From Jackrogersella multiformis (lineage: Eukaryota > Ascomycota > Sordariomycetes > Xylariales > Hypoxylaceae): a DNA stretch of 64,000 nucleotides. Below are positions 1 to 15,888 of the stretch, piece by piece (within the stretch, counting starts at the first letter, position 1; each line of letters opens with the position of its first letter). The DNA is taken from positions 434,001-498,000 of the forward strand of contig CADCXD010000008.1 of the NCBI GenBank assembly GCA_902806575.1. Direction: 5' to 3'. Under the pieces are notes generated by a model. The model did no database searches. It saw nothing but the letters and a program-made list of their open reading frames with translations, and was not told where the DNA came from. Made by a program: the position numbers and the translations under genes.

Positions 1-90
1 TACGTATCCGCTTAATTAATATACGTTATTATAAAACCTTTATTTTTAAAGTTATTTAAAAATATAACGACTTACGTACTTATAAATAAA

Positions 91-295
91 ATTAACGAAA
101 ATAAATAATAATTAACGAAAATAAATAATAATTAACGAAAATAAATAATAATTAACGAAAATAAATAATAATTAACGAAAATAAATAATAATTAACGAAA
201 ATAAATAATAATTAACGAAAATAAATAATAATTAACGAAAATAAATAATAATTAACGAAAATAAATAATAATTAACGAAAATAAATAATAATTAA
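91..295. repeat. 20-bp tandem repeat, ten identical copies
   Basis: The unit attaacgaaaataaataata is repeated ten times without a single mismatch (91-290), with five bases of an eleventh copy. The unit contains CG but no CA or TG, so it has no preferred RIP target left. Perfect identity amid degenerate DNA suggests either that RIP saturated every copy equally or that the array expanded after RIP. Confidence 0.95.
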
Positions 296-3200
296 TATAA
301 AATAAATTTAATCAAAAAAAAACGTTAATAAAAAAGGAATAAATCTTAAAGTAAATTAATAAAATAAGATTATTATTAATAAAAAACTTTAAAACTTAAT
401 TTATATATAATATAATATCGTATTAACCGAATATTAAAATTAAATAAATAATTTCGCATATAAATTTAAATATAATATTAACGTCGTTATTATAAAGTTT
501 AAATATTACGTTATTAATTAATTATTTTTATTAAATAATACACGTTTTAAAAACTTACTTTATTAAATTTATCGATTTAAAAATATAAGGAATTTTACTT
601 ATTATCGTAATAAACTTATTTTATTTAATATTTTTTATTACTTAATTAATTTTATTATACGTAAAAATATAATTATTACACGTTAAATTAACGTTAATTA
701 AAGCTTAAATTACGTAATAAAAAACGTTAACGTAATTTTTATTTAAAATATATAAATAATAAAATAACTTTTTATCGAAAAAATAAAAAAGCTTTTAATC
801 GATTTTTTATTATTATATTTATTTTTAACTTAATAAATATTAATAACTTACCGTTAAATATTAACCTTTTAAAACCGTTATAAAAATACCTCGATTCTTT
901 TTTATAAACTTAATCGAAAAGATTTTATATTATATTTATTAACGAAAATTTAAAGATAAATATTAAAAATTCGAGCTTTTTAAAGATAAGTTTTATAAGG
1001 TTTACTTTTATAATTTTAAAATTTAAAAAACTCCTCGATTAATTTATTTTAAACATAACACGTTTAAGTTTTAAAATTACTTTTATTACTTTAAAACGTT
1101 ATATATAAAATTTAAATAATAAACCGTTAATTATAAAAAGAATTTTACCTTTTTTAATTTCCGAAATTATTATAATAATATTAATAAAACCATTAATTTA
1201 AACGAAATAAATTAACTTATAATAAATTAACTTAAAATTAAGCTTTTTTCTTCGATTAATCGACGTAATTAATTAAAAAAATACTTCGTTTAAAGCTTAA
1301 ATTAAAAACACTTTAAAAGATATAAATTTAATAATTAATTTAACCGTTAATCGTTTTTTAATTAACCGTAAGCGTTATAATATTATATTAATCGGTTAAC
1401 TTTTTTACTTTAATATTTATTAATACCTTTTATTTTACGAAAATAATTACTCGAAATAACTTAAAGCTTTTAATAAAAAGGTTAAATTTAATTTTTAAAA
1501 AAAACAATAATTAAAAAATATCCCGTTAAATAAATAATTAAAAGATTAAAAATAAAAATATAATAATTATTAAAAACGTTAAAACTTAAAAAGAAATAAA
1601 GATTTTATTAAAAGTAAATTTTTAAAAAAAAAACCCACGTTAATATAAATTTTAAACATTTTAATTTAACGATTTAATAAATAAATTTTTATATTATAAC
1701 TTTATCGAATTATCGGATTTTTTAATCGATTTTAATACGAAAATTTAAAAATTAAAAAATGCTAGCGTTATTATTAATTAAAAGCTTTATATATTAAAGA
1801 TTATTTTTTAAATCGGTAACGATTTTTTATAAGTTATTTTAATTAATAATAAATTAACTTTTAAAGCTTTAAAAAAAGTTAATTATAAAGAATTAAAGGG
1901 ATATATCGATAATTAAATTAATTAAAAGTATAAATTAATAAATCGTAAAAGGAGAAAAAAACGAGAAAAGAATAATGAAAATTGACTTATTTTATATAAG
2001 CTTTTTTATAAATAAATAAACCTTTATTAAAGCTTTTAACTTATAATAACCGATTTAATATACCGTTAAAAGTAATTTAATAATTAAAACCTTTCGAAAT
2101 TTTAATTAAACGAAAACTTATTTTTTACTTAATTAATTTCGATTTTAAAAAAAATAATAAAAAAGAAAAAAAGGAACGATTAAATCGATAAATTAACCGT
2201 TTAATTAAATAATAAGCCGCGTAATTATTCGAAAAAATAATAATTAAAAAAGTTTTTATTTTAACGGAAAAAATATATAATTTCATAATAATTAAATTAA
2301 TAATTAAATTATAATATATTTTTAAAATATATATCCTTACTTTACCGAAATAAATTAATATAAAATCGCTTATTGAAATTAAAAAGTAAAATATTATTAT
2401 AAAAAAAAACGATGAAATTTAAAATTACTCGATATTAAAATAAATCGTAAAGAAAGTATAAAATAATAAAAGCCCGATCGGTTACGTTATCGGTAAATAT
2501 ATTTTCGAATAAATAAATAACTTTATATAAAAAAAATAAGCTTATTATTTAATTAATAAAATTATAATTTTTAATATTCGAAAAAACTTTATAATTTTAA
2601 TTAAAAACGCCTCGTAAAACATTTTAACTTTTTAATTAAATATTTTAATTTAATTTATAAAAGTTAATATTAATTAAAAGTTAATAAATACGTTACACTC
2701 GATCGAATATAATTAACTTTTTAAAGTTATCGATAAAAATAAAATCACTTATTTAAAAAGCTTTATTAAAAAACGATAATAATAAAAATAATAATAATAA
2801 TAATTTATTAATTAACTTTTTATTATTATCGATATCGTTAAGCGTCGTATAAAACTTTATAAAAAGCCGATCGATTAACTTAAAAACCCGGAAATTAAAA
2901 AAATTCCTCGTTTTAATTTTTTTATTATAATATTAATAAATAACGAAAAAGCCTTTATTACACCCGTTTAATTAAATAAAAACTTAAATTAATTTTAATA
3001 AAATAAATTAATTAAGAATTTTAAGAAAAGATTTAATATTATATAAATTAATTTAATATAATATATATTAAGTTTTAACGATTAAATTATTAATTACGTA
3101 TTAAAAATAAATAAATAAACGTTAAAAAACGAGCTTTATAAAATTTCCCGTAAAAAACGAAGGAAAATATAAAAAAGAATATTAATGGATTTTCGATTAA

Positions 3201-6200
3201 TAAAAAAGTATAAATCTTTATATTTTAAAATAATTTATTTTAAATTAAAAAAACATTAAACGTAATCCCTTTAAAAATTAATAACCTTCGAGTTTATTTT
3301 CGCTTTTATTTTTACCTTACGATATAAATCGAATTATAAAATAACGAAAAGTTTATTATAAAAATATTTAATATTAATATTAAAGTTTTAATTATAATAT
3401 ATTTTTATATAAAATAATATTACTTACCGATACGTCGATTAATTTTAACGTAAAGTAAATTTAAATAAAATAATTAAATTAAATATATAAAATAATCGAA
3501 GGCTTTATATAATTTATTTATTATGATTTATTGTTTTCGTTATATATCGTTAAAAATAAACATCATTTAAATAAATTATTATTAACTTTTAACTTTATTT
3601 TTTAAAGTTATTTTACGTTTTATTTTAAAAATAATAATACGGTTATAACGATTATAAATTTTAACTTAACGTAAATCGAGGTACTTTTAATTTTTATAAC
3701 GAAAATTAAACGTATTATCGAAAAGTTTATTTAATTTTAATAAGTGTCGAAAAATTAATTACCGTTAATTAAAAAGGTTAAATTAACGGTAATAAAAAGC
3801 TTAATTAATTTAACTCGAATTATTAATTTTCCTTTTACGACATTTACGTAAATATATATTATATATATTTATTTAATAAAAAGAAAATTAAAAAAATTAA
3901 CCTCGATAATTTAAACTTTAATAACTTTTTAAACGTTAATTTTTACCCTTTTTAACTCGATAAAAATAAAAAGATAATTGCTTTTTTAATAAACGATTAA
4001 TTTTTAAAAGTTATAAAAAAAGCGTTAAAAGAGTTTTTTAAAAAAACTAAAAAAAAACAAATAAAATTACACGAAAAACTTAAAAATCATTTAATTAAAA
4101 CTTTAATATCGAAATTAACACGATATGTAAATAAAGTTAATTTTATTAATAACGTTTTATTTAATAGTTCGATGCTTTTTAAATTATTAAATTAAAAGGA
4201 CTTTATTTTAATCGAAATATTAAAAAATATCGAACTTTTTAATTAATTAAAAATTAATAACCTTTTTAAAAATATAACCTTTAAATTTATTAAAAAATTA
4301 AAAAGCTTTAAACTTACTTTTAAACGTTTATAAATTATTAAAAATAACTTTAAAAAAACAAAACTTATTAATTAAGAAAAAAATGTTTTTATCGAAATAT
4401 TATATCGATATAAAAAAGCTTTAATATAAGATTTTAACGAGATCGGTTAAATTAAAAAAATTAACCTTTAATTACACGATTAAAATAATATCACATTAAA
4501 TATAATAAATAAAAGAGATTTTTATATTAATACTTTTAAAAAAACGTATAATTAAAATCCTTTAAAAACGCTTAAAGTATAATATTTTAAAAAAAAGTTA
4601 CGAGTTTTATCGAAATATTTAATTTATTATTAATAAAAAATAAAAAATTACGTTTAATTAATTCGGTTATTAAATTAAACGTAAAAATAATTCGAAACGT
4701 TTTATTTTCGAATAATTATAACTTTTTTATTAAATCTTTTATTATATACGTAATTTTATTTTATATTAACTTTTTTTAAATTACGATTAATTTCGTTTAT
4801 TAATTTTTAATAAAAATTTAACGATATTTATAATTTCGATCGAATTTATATAAATAACGACCTTTTTATAAAATATAATAAATTCGGTAATATATTTTTT
4901 AAAAGTTATAATTAAATTATTATATAATTTAACCTTTAAAATATATAAACTTTTTTTCGATAACGTCGAAATAAAAAAATTTATTTTTTAATATAATAAC
5001 GAAAAAGTATATTTTAAAATTCGTTAATTTATATTCGAATATATCGAAAATATAAGTTTTATATTATTTAATTTTAAATTAAACTAAGCCACCGTAAATG
5101 TTAAGAAATTTATATTTTATAAAATAATAATAAAAATTATAAAATATATTTATAATACGAATAATTAAAAACCCGATATTATTTATATATAAAAAGTTTT
5201 CGAATAAAAAAAATATAAAAACGATAACGAAGTTCGATCGTTTTTAAGTTTAATAATATATTTTTACATTTAAATAAAATATTATTTAACGATCGTTTTA
5301 TTTTTAATTATTTTATTCAAAAAACGCTTTTTTTAATTAAAATAAAGTTTATAATAAAATTATAAAAACCTTATAATAAACGTTAATATAAGCTCTTTAT
5401 TTAATTATTTTTAATTATATTATTAATTAAAAAATCGTATTAAAAACGAATGTTTTAACATAAAAATAAAGTAACGTTTTAAAATAATTTAATTTTAATG
5501 ACGTTTTTAAACCGACACGTTACGAATTAAATGTTTTAAAAAAAACCGAACTTAATTACGACGTTATAAAGTTAAAATATTTAACGATTATAAAGTCTTT
5601 AAAACGTTTAAAGAATTATTTTTACGAAACGTATTTTTTAAAAAGAATAAACGTTAAAGTTTTAATCTTTTAATTAAACGATAATTCTTTTAATTTATTA
5701 AACGTTATTTTAATAAAATAAATTATTTATATTAAAAAGTTTAATTTTAAAATTAAATATATTAAAAGTATTAAAAATTCGATAATTAACGTTTTATCGA
5801 AAAAAGCTTAATAACCCGTTTAATCGAAAAGATAATAAATAAAAAGGCGATTTAATTAAATTTATCGATATTTAATTAAATTTTATCTCGATAAATTACT
5901 TTTAAACGAAACATTTTATAATTATAAAAATAATATAATTATATTTTATTTACGTTTATTTAAATAACGATTAAATAATCGTATTTAACTTTATAAAATT
6001 ACGTTTTATAATATTATTATTTCTTAAAAAATAAAGCTTTAAATCTTAAAATATCGCCTCGTATTTAATTATTTTAACGATATTAAAAAGGTTACGAATA
6101 AATCGATTAATAAAAGGACGTCGTGTAAAAGAAAATTTTAAAATTAACGTTTTTTTTTTAATATTTAATAAAATCTTTTAAATAAAAGTTATAAATCGAT

Positions 6201-7207
6201 ACGAAATCCATAAGCTAATTAATTAAAATAATTTTAAAAGGAGAATCGTTAAAAGGTTTTACATTAATTATAAGTATAAAAAGATCGAAGTAATCTTTCG
6301 CCGAATTTTAAAACTTTATTATTAAAAAGATATTTATAAAATAATTAAAAAAATATGAAAAGTTTATCCGAATAATTAAAAAGTTAATACGAGAAAATAT
6401 TACGATAAAAGTTTTTATACGAGCCTTAAAAACGTTATATTTTATTAAATTATAAACCTTTAATATATATTTACTAATTATAAGTTTAAAGTTATTTTAA
6501 AGGTAAAAAAAAAGCTTTTTAATTATTTTAAAGTTATATCGATTAAAAACGTTAATTTAATTATTATTATAAAATTCCTTAACGATAAAATCCTTTATTA
6601 ATACGGCGTATTTTTAAAAATAAAGGTTAATGAAAAACTTAAATTTAAAAAAAGGTCGTTATAATTTACTTCGAAACTAATATTAAAAAATACGTGAGAT
6701 TTATATATAATTTATAATTATAAATCGATTAAATTAAAATTTATAAAAGTTTATAACGATATTAAAAAAAGTTAATTTAAACGTGTAAATGTTATAATTT
6801 AAGCCGGTTTAATTTTATATAAAATAATATACGGCCGAAAGCTTTTATTATTAATCGAAACGATAATTTTAATATAACGAGTTATTAATTAACGGGAAAT
6901 TAATAATGAAATTAACTTTTTAAATGCTCGTATAAAAGTTTTAAAACGTTTTAAAATCGATATCGAAAAAGTTATTAATATAATAAATTAATAAAAAGTA
7001 AAAATCGTTAAAAATAATAATAAATAAAACGCTTATAAAAGCCGAAAAACTTTATTAATAAAAAACGATTTAATATTTATATATAATATATTACGTTATA
7101 TCGATATATTTCGAAAAATTAAACTTTAATATAATTAATTTAAGTTATATTTAATTAAGAAAATATATATAATTTTTAAATATACTTTAAAAAAATTAAA
7201 AAGTTAA

Positions 7208-7365
7208 TTATTATATATTAATAAGTTAAAATAAAGGTTTTAAAATAATTATTATTTTTAAAAGTAAAAGTAAAGTTAATATCTCGAAAAATAGTTAATA
7301 AGTATAACGCATAAACCATTTTTAACGTACGGGTTATATAGTTATAACTTTTTATAATAACTTTT
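7208..7365. repeat. Dispersed direct repeat, copy A
   Basis: About 150 bp here aligns to 15889-16040 in the same orientation. Shared landmarks are attaataagttaaaataaag, a run ending in gttaatatc, and tataacgca followed by a gg(t/c)-rich stretch and ctttttata. Most differences are C/T or G/A, as expected from RIP on a shared ancestor. Similarity fades on both sides, so this is a short element, a solo LTR, or one of a pair of LTRs bounding an ~8.8-kb element. Confidence 0.7.
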
Positions 7366-10030
7366 TAATAAAAGAAAACTTAACGTTTTTATTAATTATA
7401 AATTATTATTTTATTAAATTAATTTTTAACGTTTAATAAATATATTAAGTATATTAATATCGTTTTCCTTTTTATCGTTATTATTATTATTAATTAAAAT
7501 CGTTAAGCGTTTACGTTTTAATTATAAATTTAATTTTTAATAATGTAAGTGTTAATATTTTAATTAATATTATTATCGGTTTTTTATAATAAACGTAATT
7601 AATTTAAGTACGGAAATTAATGTTTTAATTTATAACGTAATTATAGTAATAAGTGTAATAAATGATGTTAATTATAACTTAATTTTTATAATATTTCTTT
7701 TATAATTTATGGAGATATTATACGCGTTTTTTACGATTATTATAATTTTAGCGATGGTTATTAAAAATTTCTTTATTAACTATTATTATTCCTTAATAAT
7801 TTAAAGGATTTTTGTAATTAATACGCGTTATTATTATAATTATTAATTTATATTTAATATTATTTATTATAAAGCGTTAATATTTAAAAATATTTTTTTA
7901 TTATTATTAATTATTATAATTATTATTTTATCGATTATAATTTTTTAAAACTTTAACTTTATATTATCGTTTTCGTATATTAATTAAATTAATCCGGTTA
8001 ATTTTAACTTATTATATAATTTTTTTAAAAAAGTTTTAACGTTTTTTTTTACGTTTTTATTAATATAAAATATTTTAAATATATTTTTATCCGAGATTTT
8101 AAAGGATACTTTAATGATAATTTTTACCTTTTAATTAATAATTTTACTTTATTAATTTATTTCCTTAAATTAATTTTAAATTATTTAATAAAGGATTATT
8201 ATTAAAAAGATTTTATATATTAAAATCTTTAATAACGTTTTAATAATTAAAATAACGTTAAATTATAAACGAAGCGATATTATTTTTATTATCTTTACAT
8301 AATATACCTTAAAATTAATAATGTTTATTAAATTTTTATCGTTATTATTTTAAATAAATAAATTTTATATTTTAATAGTTTTAAATGTTTTATTAATAAT
8401 TATTATTTATTTATCGTTAAATAAATATTAATAAATTTATTTAAACGTTAAATTAATAATCTTTTTAACTAAAGCTTTAAAAAGCTTAAATATTAGTATT
8501 TTTATAAGAAATATTATAAAATAAAAGGCAAATAAGAAAACTTTTTTAATAAAGTTAAAGTTTATAAAAAAAAACTTTTATTATAAGGAAATTTTTTTTT
8601 AATAAATATAAGTAAGAAAAATGTTTATATAAATAAAGAATATAAGTATAAGTAAATATATTATACTTTATTATCGTTAAGTAAGTATTAATATATTTAT
8701 AAGTTATTTTAGTATTAAAATATTTAATTCTTTTTTAATTTAATTGTAGTTTTATTATAATTTAAGTACCGAAGTATTTAACTTTTTCTTAAAGTAAAAA
8801 CTTTAATAATACTTATAATTGTTTAATGATTTATAACTTACTTATATTTTTTTTTATATTTTTAATAAGTCGTTTTTTTAATATTTATATAATTGTTTTA
8901 TCGTTTAACGTATGTTATTACTTATTTATAATTAATTATATTGGTTTGTTAGTTAATTTTAAAGGTATATCGTTAAAGGTTTATATATCTTTAAAAGGTT
9001 ATATATTAAAAGGTTATAATTTATTAATAAATTTAATATAAAATTAATTAAATAATAAAAGATATTTCTTATTATAATTATTTAATAATGTTATTATATT
9101 TTAAATAAGTAGGCTTTTTAGATATTATTAATTAAAAATTAGTAAATAATCTTTTTATTATATAAAATATTTAAGGATAAAGCGTTTTCCTTATTTATTT
9201 ACTTATTAATTTAACAGTTTTTTAATCTTATATAATACTTAATTATTATTATTTTTTATAACGACTTAACCTGGTTACAGTTATTCTTTTACGTAAAGAT
9301 CTTTTTTTTAAAAGATCTTAAATAATTAATTTATTAATATAACCTTATAAATTTATTAATTACTAAGTAATTTAAACTTATATATAAGCTTATTAATTTA
9401 TTTTAAAATTAATAACGGTTTAATACGTTATATTAATTATTTACAAGGTAATTTACTTAGTAATATATAATTTTTATATAGTTTAAGATAAATTAATTTA
9501 TCTTTTTTAAAAAAGATAAGATTATATTTTAAATCCTAACGAACTTTTACTTTAATAGTTACGAAATTAATATATTCTTTTACTTTTTTTTAATAATATT
9601 ATTTTAATATATTATAATTAATTACATTCCTTAATATTTTTAACGAAATAATAATAATTTATAATTTAAAATTATATATTAATTTATTAAGTAACTTTTT
9701 AATTATTAATAATTTAACATTATTAAAGTTATATTATAACGTTAAAAATATCTTTAATCACGGTATATCGTTTAACAAATAATAATAATAAATTATTATT
9801 TTAACTTTTTAATTATATCGTTTTATTATATTATTAATTTAAAAATAATAACTTATTAATATAATTAATAATATTTTAAATTAAGTAAATAATATTTACT
9901 ATATTTTATTATTAAATTTAATATTTTTATTTAAAATTATTTTATATAAAATATTTTAATTTAATAATATAAATGCTTTAAAAAATAATATAACTTAATA
10001 ATAAGTTTTATGCTTAATATTTTTAAGTAT

Positions 10031-10126
10031 TAAATTTATTTTTTTATTAAATTTATTTTTTTATTAAATTTATTTTTTTATTAAATTTATTTTTTTATTA
10101 AATTTATTTTTTTATTAAATTTATAT
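10031..10126. repeat. 17-bp tandem repeat, five copies plus a partial
   Basis: The unit taaatttatttttttat recurs exactly five times (10031-10115) with a partial sixth copy. It has no C or G and lies inside the RIP-degraded block. No function is apparent. Confidence 0.9.
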
Positions 10127-13100
10127 ATAATTATTATTATTATATTAAAATAAGTAAAGTTTTTAATAAATTATATACTTCCTTTATTTAAAACCTTTAA
10201 TAAATTTATAATAAAATCTTAAATTATTATATAAAATAATTAAAACGATAAGTTTATAAGTTTTAATTTATTATAAAGCTTTAAACGTTTAATCCGGTTT
10301 TTATAATAATCGGGATAATATTTAATATATTTTTAAACCTTTTATAAAAAGTTATAAATATAAATTAATTTTAATTTATAAAATATTTATTTTAGTTTAA
10401 AATAATATTTTAAATTATAAACTTTATTAAATAATTTATATATATAAATTAATGGAATTATTAATTAACATAAACCATTTAATTTAATTTAATATATAAA
10501 ATTATTTAACCGTATTTTTATTTTTATTAACTTTTTAAAAAATAATATATAAATAATTTAATCGTTTATTATAATTATATTTTTTTAATATTTTTTTCTT
10601 AAACTTATTATTTAACATAAGTTTAATAAATATATAAATAAATTTATTTAAAATATTTTTAAAAGTTAATTTCGTTTTATTTTTTTACTTTATTAAACTT
10701 TTTATATTATTTTATATCGATAAATAAAATAATATATTTAAAATTAAATTAATTTTTTAAAAGATATAATAAACGTTAAAGTTAAATTAAAATAAATATA
10801 TTAAAATAATTATTAATTTATTATTTATTTTATTTATATCGATTATTTTAAATATTATTTAATTAATAATACTTTTTATTATATTATAATGTATTAAAAT
10901 AATAATTAATCGTATATAAAATTATAATTAAACTTTATTATTTTTATAAATTTATATTAAATAAATAACTTTTAATTTTATTATTTTATATTATAATTTA
11001 ACTTTTATTAGAATTTTTAATAAAAATATAATTATGTAAATTACGTTAACTTTTATATTAATTTTATTTTAAAGTATATTTATATAAAATATTATAATTT
11101 TGAAATTTTGAAAATTTAATATATTTATTTTTAAGAACGTTATTTAATTATAATCTTAATACGTTAATATCATTAAATTTAATAACTTATTTTATAATAT
11201 TTTAAATAAGTTTAATTTGTTTTTTATTAATATATATATAATTTTTATAATATATTAACATTTATATTAAGATTTTAAAGGAATCTTTTATTAAGTTTTT
11301 TTTTAATTAATTTTTTTATTTTTTTATTTTATAAAGGTTTAATTTTTTGTTAATATTATAAAATATATTTTCGTAAAAACCTTATTATATTAATATATAT
11401 TTTTAAATTAATTAATGTTTATAATATTAAAATCTTTTTAATTATATTTAACTTATTGTTTATAATAATAATTTTTAATTTATTATTTAAAAACTTAAAT
11501 AAAATAATTAATAGAAAGTCGAAAATTAATTTTTTAACGATAATATAAATTTTATATTATTATATATATTAAATATTTAGTTAAAATATTTTTTATATTA
11601 TTCTTTAATGTTATTAAATATTATAATATTATTAATATATATTTTAATAAAACTTTAAAAAGGCTTTAATTTTTGGTTTATAAATTGTTATGTAAAGGTT
11701 AAAGAATTCTTAAATCTTATTAACGTAACGTTAGAGATTTTTAAATCTTTTAATGATATTATCGTTATTTTATTTTTATATTTGAACGTAATAAGTAATT
11801 AATAAAAAAATAAAACTTTATTTATAACGTTAAAAACTTTTTTTCTTTACATTTTTTAAACGATTTCTTTTTAACGTAATAATAAGTAAATATTAATTAA
11901 AGCATTTTTATTTAATAATTTAAAATTGATAATTATTTAACCTTTTTTCTTATTATTAATAAGTTTTTAAATAATAAAATAAAGATAATTAAACGATATA
12001 ATTATATTTTGTTAATTTATTTTATTTTAATTATATATTTAATAAATATATATATCTAAATTTATATTTTTTTTATTAATCGTTAATTAAATCGATTATT
12101 ATTTTTTCTTTTTTAATATATTAATAATATTATAATTATATTAAATATTTTATTTATTTATTAAAATAAATAATTATCGAGTAAAAAAAAGGTTAAAATT
12201 ATAAATATATATGCTTTTTTTAATTATAAATTTTAAAATATTTTTAAATTTAAATATACTTAAAATCGATATATTTATTTCGATAAAACCTCGCTTTATT
12301 TTTAATAATAATTATAAATTAATAAGAGATTTATTGGTTAATAATAAGGCTTTTAATATTTCATTATTTAAATTAAATTTTATAAATAAAAACTTTTTTT
12401 TACGTTAAGATATTATATATATTTACGTTAAATTAATTTTTTTTTATAAAATATTTATACTTTTTTTTTTAGTAATTTCTTTAATTATTTTAATTTTAAT
12501 ATTACGTTATAAAATTATAAGCTTATCGGATATATTTAAAAAAGTAATTTCTTTAAGCGTATTTATATTATAAATATTATTATCTTAATAAAGATAAGAA
12601 ATTAACTCGTAATTAAAACTTAAATTTAAACTTATTATTTATATATCATTTTCCTTTAAAATTTAATCGAAAGTTTAACCTTAATTTTTATAATTAATCT
12701 TCTTAAGATTATTCTTTATATATATATAAATTTATTTAATTTAAATATTTTATTCATTATTTAATTAAATACGTTAATATTGATATATATTATCGATTTT
12801 TATTTTAATTTATTTAATACGTTTACTTTTAAACTTATATATTTTATTAACTTCTTATTTAAAAATAAAAAAATAATATTTTTAATTTTTATATTTATTA
12901 ATTATAAAAGTAAAAATATAATATCTTTCGATTATATTATTTATATGTTCGCTTTTACTTATTTTTAAATAAAATAAGTATTAATAACTTTTTTAATTTT
13001 AAGTTAAATTTTTATTACTTATTTTACTTTTTAAAGTAATTATAAATATTTAAATTTTATATATTTATTAACGTATATATATTTAAAATAATTAAGTTTA

Positions 13101-13359
13101 ATATTAAATATCTTATAATATTTTTAATATATACGTTTCTTTACGATTAATAATTCACTTTTAAAAGATAAAAGATAAGATAGAAAAATTTTAAATTTAT
13201 TTATTAAATATTTCTTTATTAAAAAATAATCATTTATTTATAAGTCCTTTTTATTTTCCTCGTAATCTTTTTTATTTTATTTATACTTAATTTTATCCTA
13301 TAAATATATATTATCGTTAAAACGATTTCTTATTTTCCTTTATCGTTTTTAATAAAAAC

Positions 13360-13640
13360 GTGGACGATTATTATAATATCCATTATTATAATAATTATAA
13401 ATATCGTAATTATATTTATAACTATAATAATAATAATTTTATTAAGTATTACTTTAACATTTATTACCTTATTTATCGTTATATTAATTATAACTTTAAT
13501 TATAATTACCATTATAATAATCTCCTTTTCGATTATAATTATTAAAATTATAATCGTTTTAACGTTAATTAAAATCATTTTATTATTAATTATAATTATT
13601 TTATTAATTATACTTATTATTATAACAACTTTAATCGCTT
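13360..13640. repeat. Low-complexity TAT/ATT/AAT tract
   Basis: This is a degenerate trinucleotide-like tract rich in tat, ata and att. It reads as N/Y-rich protein on the plus strand and I/V-rich on the minus strand, giving long overlapping ORFs that come from base composition rather than coding. It could be a RIP-mutated microsatellite or a decayed low-complexity coding segment. Confidence 0.6.
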
Positions 13641-14736
13641 TAATAAACCTTTAATTAATTAATATAAGGTATTATATTATTATAATTATAATAAATAAAT
13701 TAAATATTTTTAAATAATTTAATATTATTAAAAAAAATATTTTAAATAAATATATTATTAAGTATTATATAAGGCTTAATATTAACTTTTAAGTCTTTAC
13801 TTTTTTTTATTAATATTTACTCGCGTCACACCGATTATTTTTTATTTAAATATTTAAAATAAACATTTATAATTATTATTATTTATTATATATTTATAAT
13901 TAATCTAAATATTCGATAATTTTAAATAATATTTAATAATTAAATCTTAATAAATATATTTTTAAAGTAAAGTTTTAAGGTATATTTTGCCTTTTTAAGG
14001 AATATTAAAGCTTTTAATATATAAATTTTATATCGTTTCATATTTTCTATTTTTCTTTAATAAATACTTAACTTATTTATTAATTTTATAAATCTTTACG
14101 AAATAATTTATAAAAATTACCTTTAATTTTTATAACTTTTATAAGTTTTTAATAAATTATTTAAATAAAATTTATTTATATATAAATATTACGTTAAAAC
14201 GTATAATTACCTTTAATAAAAAAATTATTTATTATTATAAACTTATTTATATTTGTTATAAAATAATTAATATTATAAATTATTTAATTTTTTAATATTA
14301 ATTAATAATTTACTTTATTTCTTTATAATTATATAAATATTAAAACGTTATTAATTAAACCGTTAAACGGCTTATTAACGACTTAATATTTAATTATAAA
14401 TAAAATTACGGCTTATTTCGTAATATGTATTTATAATTTATATATTAATTTAAAGATAAAATTAATTAATAAAAGTTATAATTTTTAAAGTTATTTTAAC
14501 TTTAAAATAAAAGGTTAAATAAATAAATTAGTTATTATTTAAATTATTTTATTTTAAATTTTAATTAATTAATTAAGTTATATACTTTTATTCGATATAG
14601 AGGATTTATAATATAATTACGTATCCTTATTATAAAAAAAAGAAAATACGATAAATAAATATATAATAAATGTTAACTTAATTATTTATAACTTAATTTT
14701 TTAATAAAAAGTTAAAAATATAAAAAGGTTAATTTT

Positions 14737-14928
14737 AAGGTTTCGTATAATTATTTATATAACTTTATTAATATTAACCTTTTTCGATATAACTATTTAC
14801 GTTTACGGTTAAATCTTTTAATAAATAATTAAAAATATCGAAAGAATTATCCGAAGGCTTTATATAATTACTTATATAACTTTATTAACTTCGAATTTTT
14901 CGATAAATTACGGTTAAATCTTTTAATA
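14737..14928. repeat. Two-copy imperfect tandem repeat, period ~117 bp
   Basis: Copy 1 (14737-14823) and copy 2 (14854-14928) share a gtataatta/tatataatta opening, tatataactttatta, a ttttcgat(a)a stretch and the closing acggttaaatcttttaata. Copy 1 carries extra bases in the middle. Most of the remaining differences are transitions. The repeat is probably part of a decayed element such as an internal LTR duplication. Confidence 0.65.
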
Positions 14929-15888
14929 TAAGATTAATAATATAAATAAATCGATTTATAAATTAAGTATAAACATTAAAATAATTATTAAATAATTTAA
15001 GGTAATTATTAAAACTATTATAAATTATAATAACGTTAATAATATTAAAAAAATTAATAATTAAGAATTAAGTAATAAAGGAATTTAATAATTAATTAAG
15101 TTAATTACTTCTCTCGTTAATAATCTTATTAATAATATTATAAGATTTAAATTAACTAGAGAATTAATTAATATTAAATTAATAAATAAAGAGTTAATTT
15201 TATCGGTTAATATATGAAAGTAATTAAGGTAAAAAGTTAATATTAAAGCCGATATTAAAGTAAGAACTTTTAAATTTAATAAAATAAATTATAATATAGC
15301 TTTTAACGTTTTATTAAACGTTTACTTAAACTTTTAAAGATTTAATACTTATTAAGGATTATAAAATAACGTTTTTATTATAAAATTCCGTATAATATAA
15401 AAGCTTTATATTAATAAAAAAATTAATCTTATATTCGATAATATATTTACGTAAAATAATAAATTATTTATATACAATTAATATAATTTTAATAATTACA
15501 GATAAAAGTAATAACTTATAAAATGTTATCGTTATTAAAATTTAAAGTTATAAAAAAAAACAAAAACTTAATTGATTAAAAAAGTTTAATCTTATTAAAA
15601 TAACGTTAATACGTAAATTATAATATTATAAAAGAATAATAACGTAATTAAATTTAATTAATAATAAAAAAAAGGTAAAAACCATTAAATAATAAAAAAA
15701 ATAAAGTAACGAAAAAAATAATTATAAAATATTTAAGGTTTAATAATATTTAAAATTTAATAATTATTAATTAAATCTTTATTACGTTAACTTATTACGA
15801 TTAATTAACTTTAAGTCTTTACTAATTAATTAAAAGTTTAATTAATTTAACGATAAGGTATAAATCGTTACGATATAACGAGAGTAAG

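Noticed and set aside
1..300. Possible telomere or CRISPR-like array at the window start
   Set aside because: The 20-bp units are contiguous without spacers and do not match TTAGGG; it is a simple tandem repeat.
8826..9041. 71-codon ORF in the AT-rich block (also 12211-12408, 12780-12968)
   Set aside because: Composition-driven I/N/F/Y/L/K-rich strings with no domain, in DNA lacking CA/TG; expected by chance.
13330..13578. Overlapping plus and minus ORFs rich in N/Y or I/V
   Set aside because: Arise from a TAT/ATT low-complexity tract, not from coding sequence.
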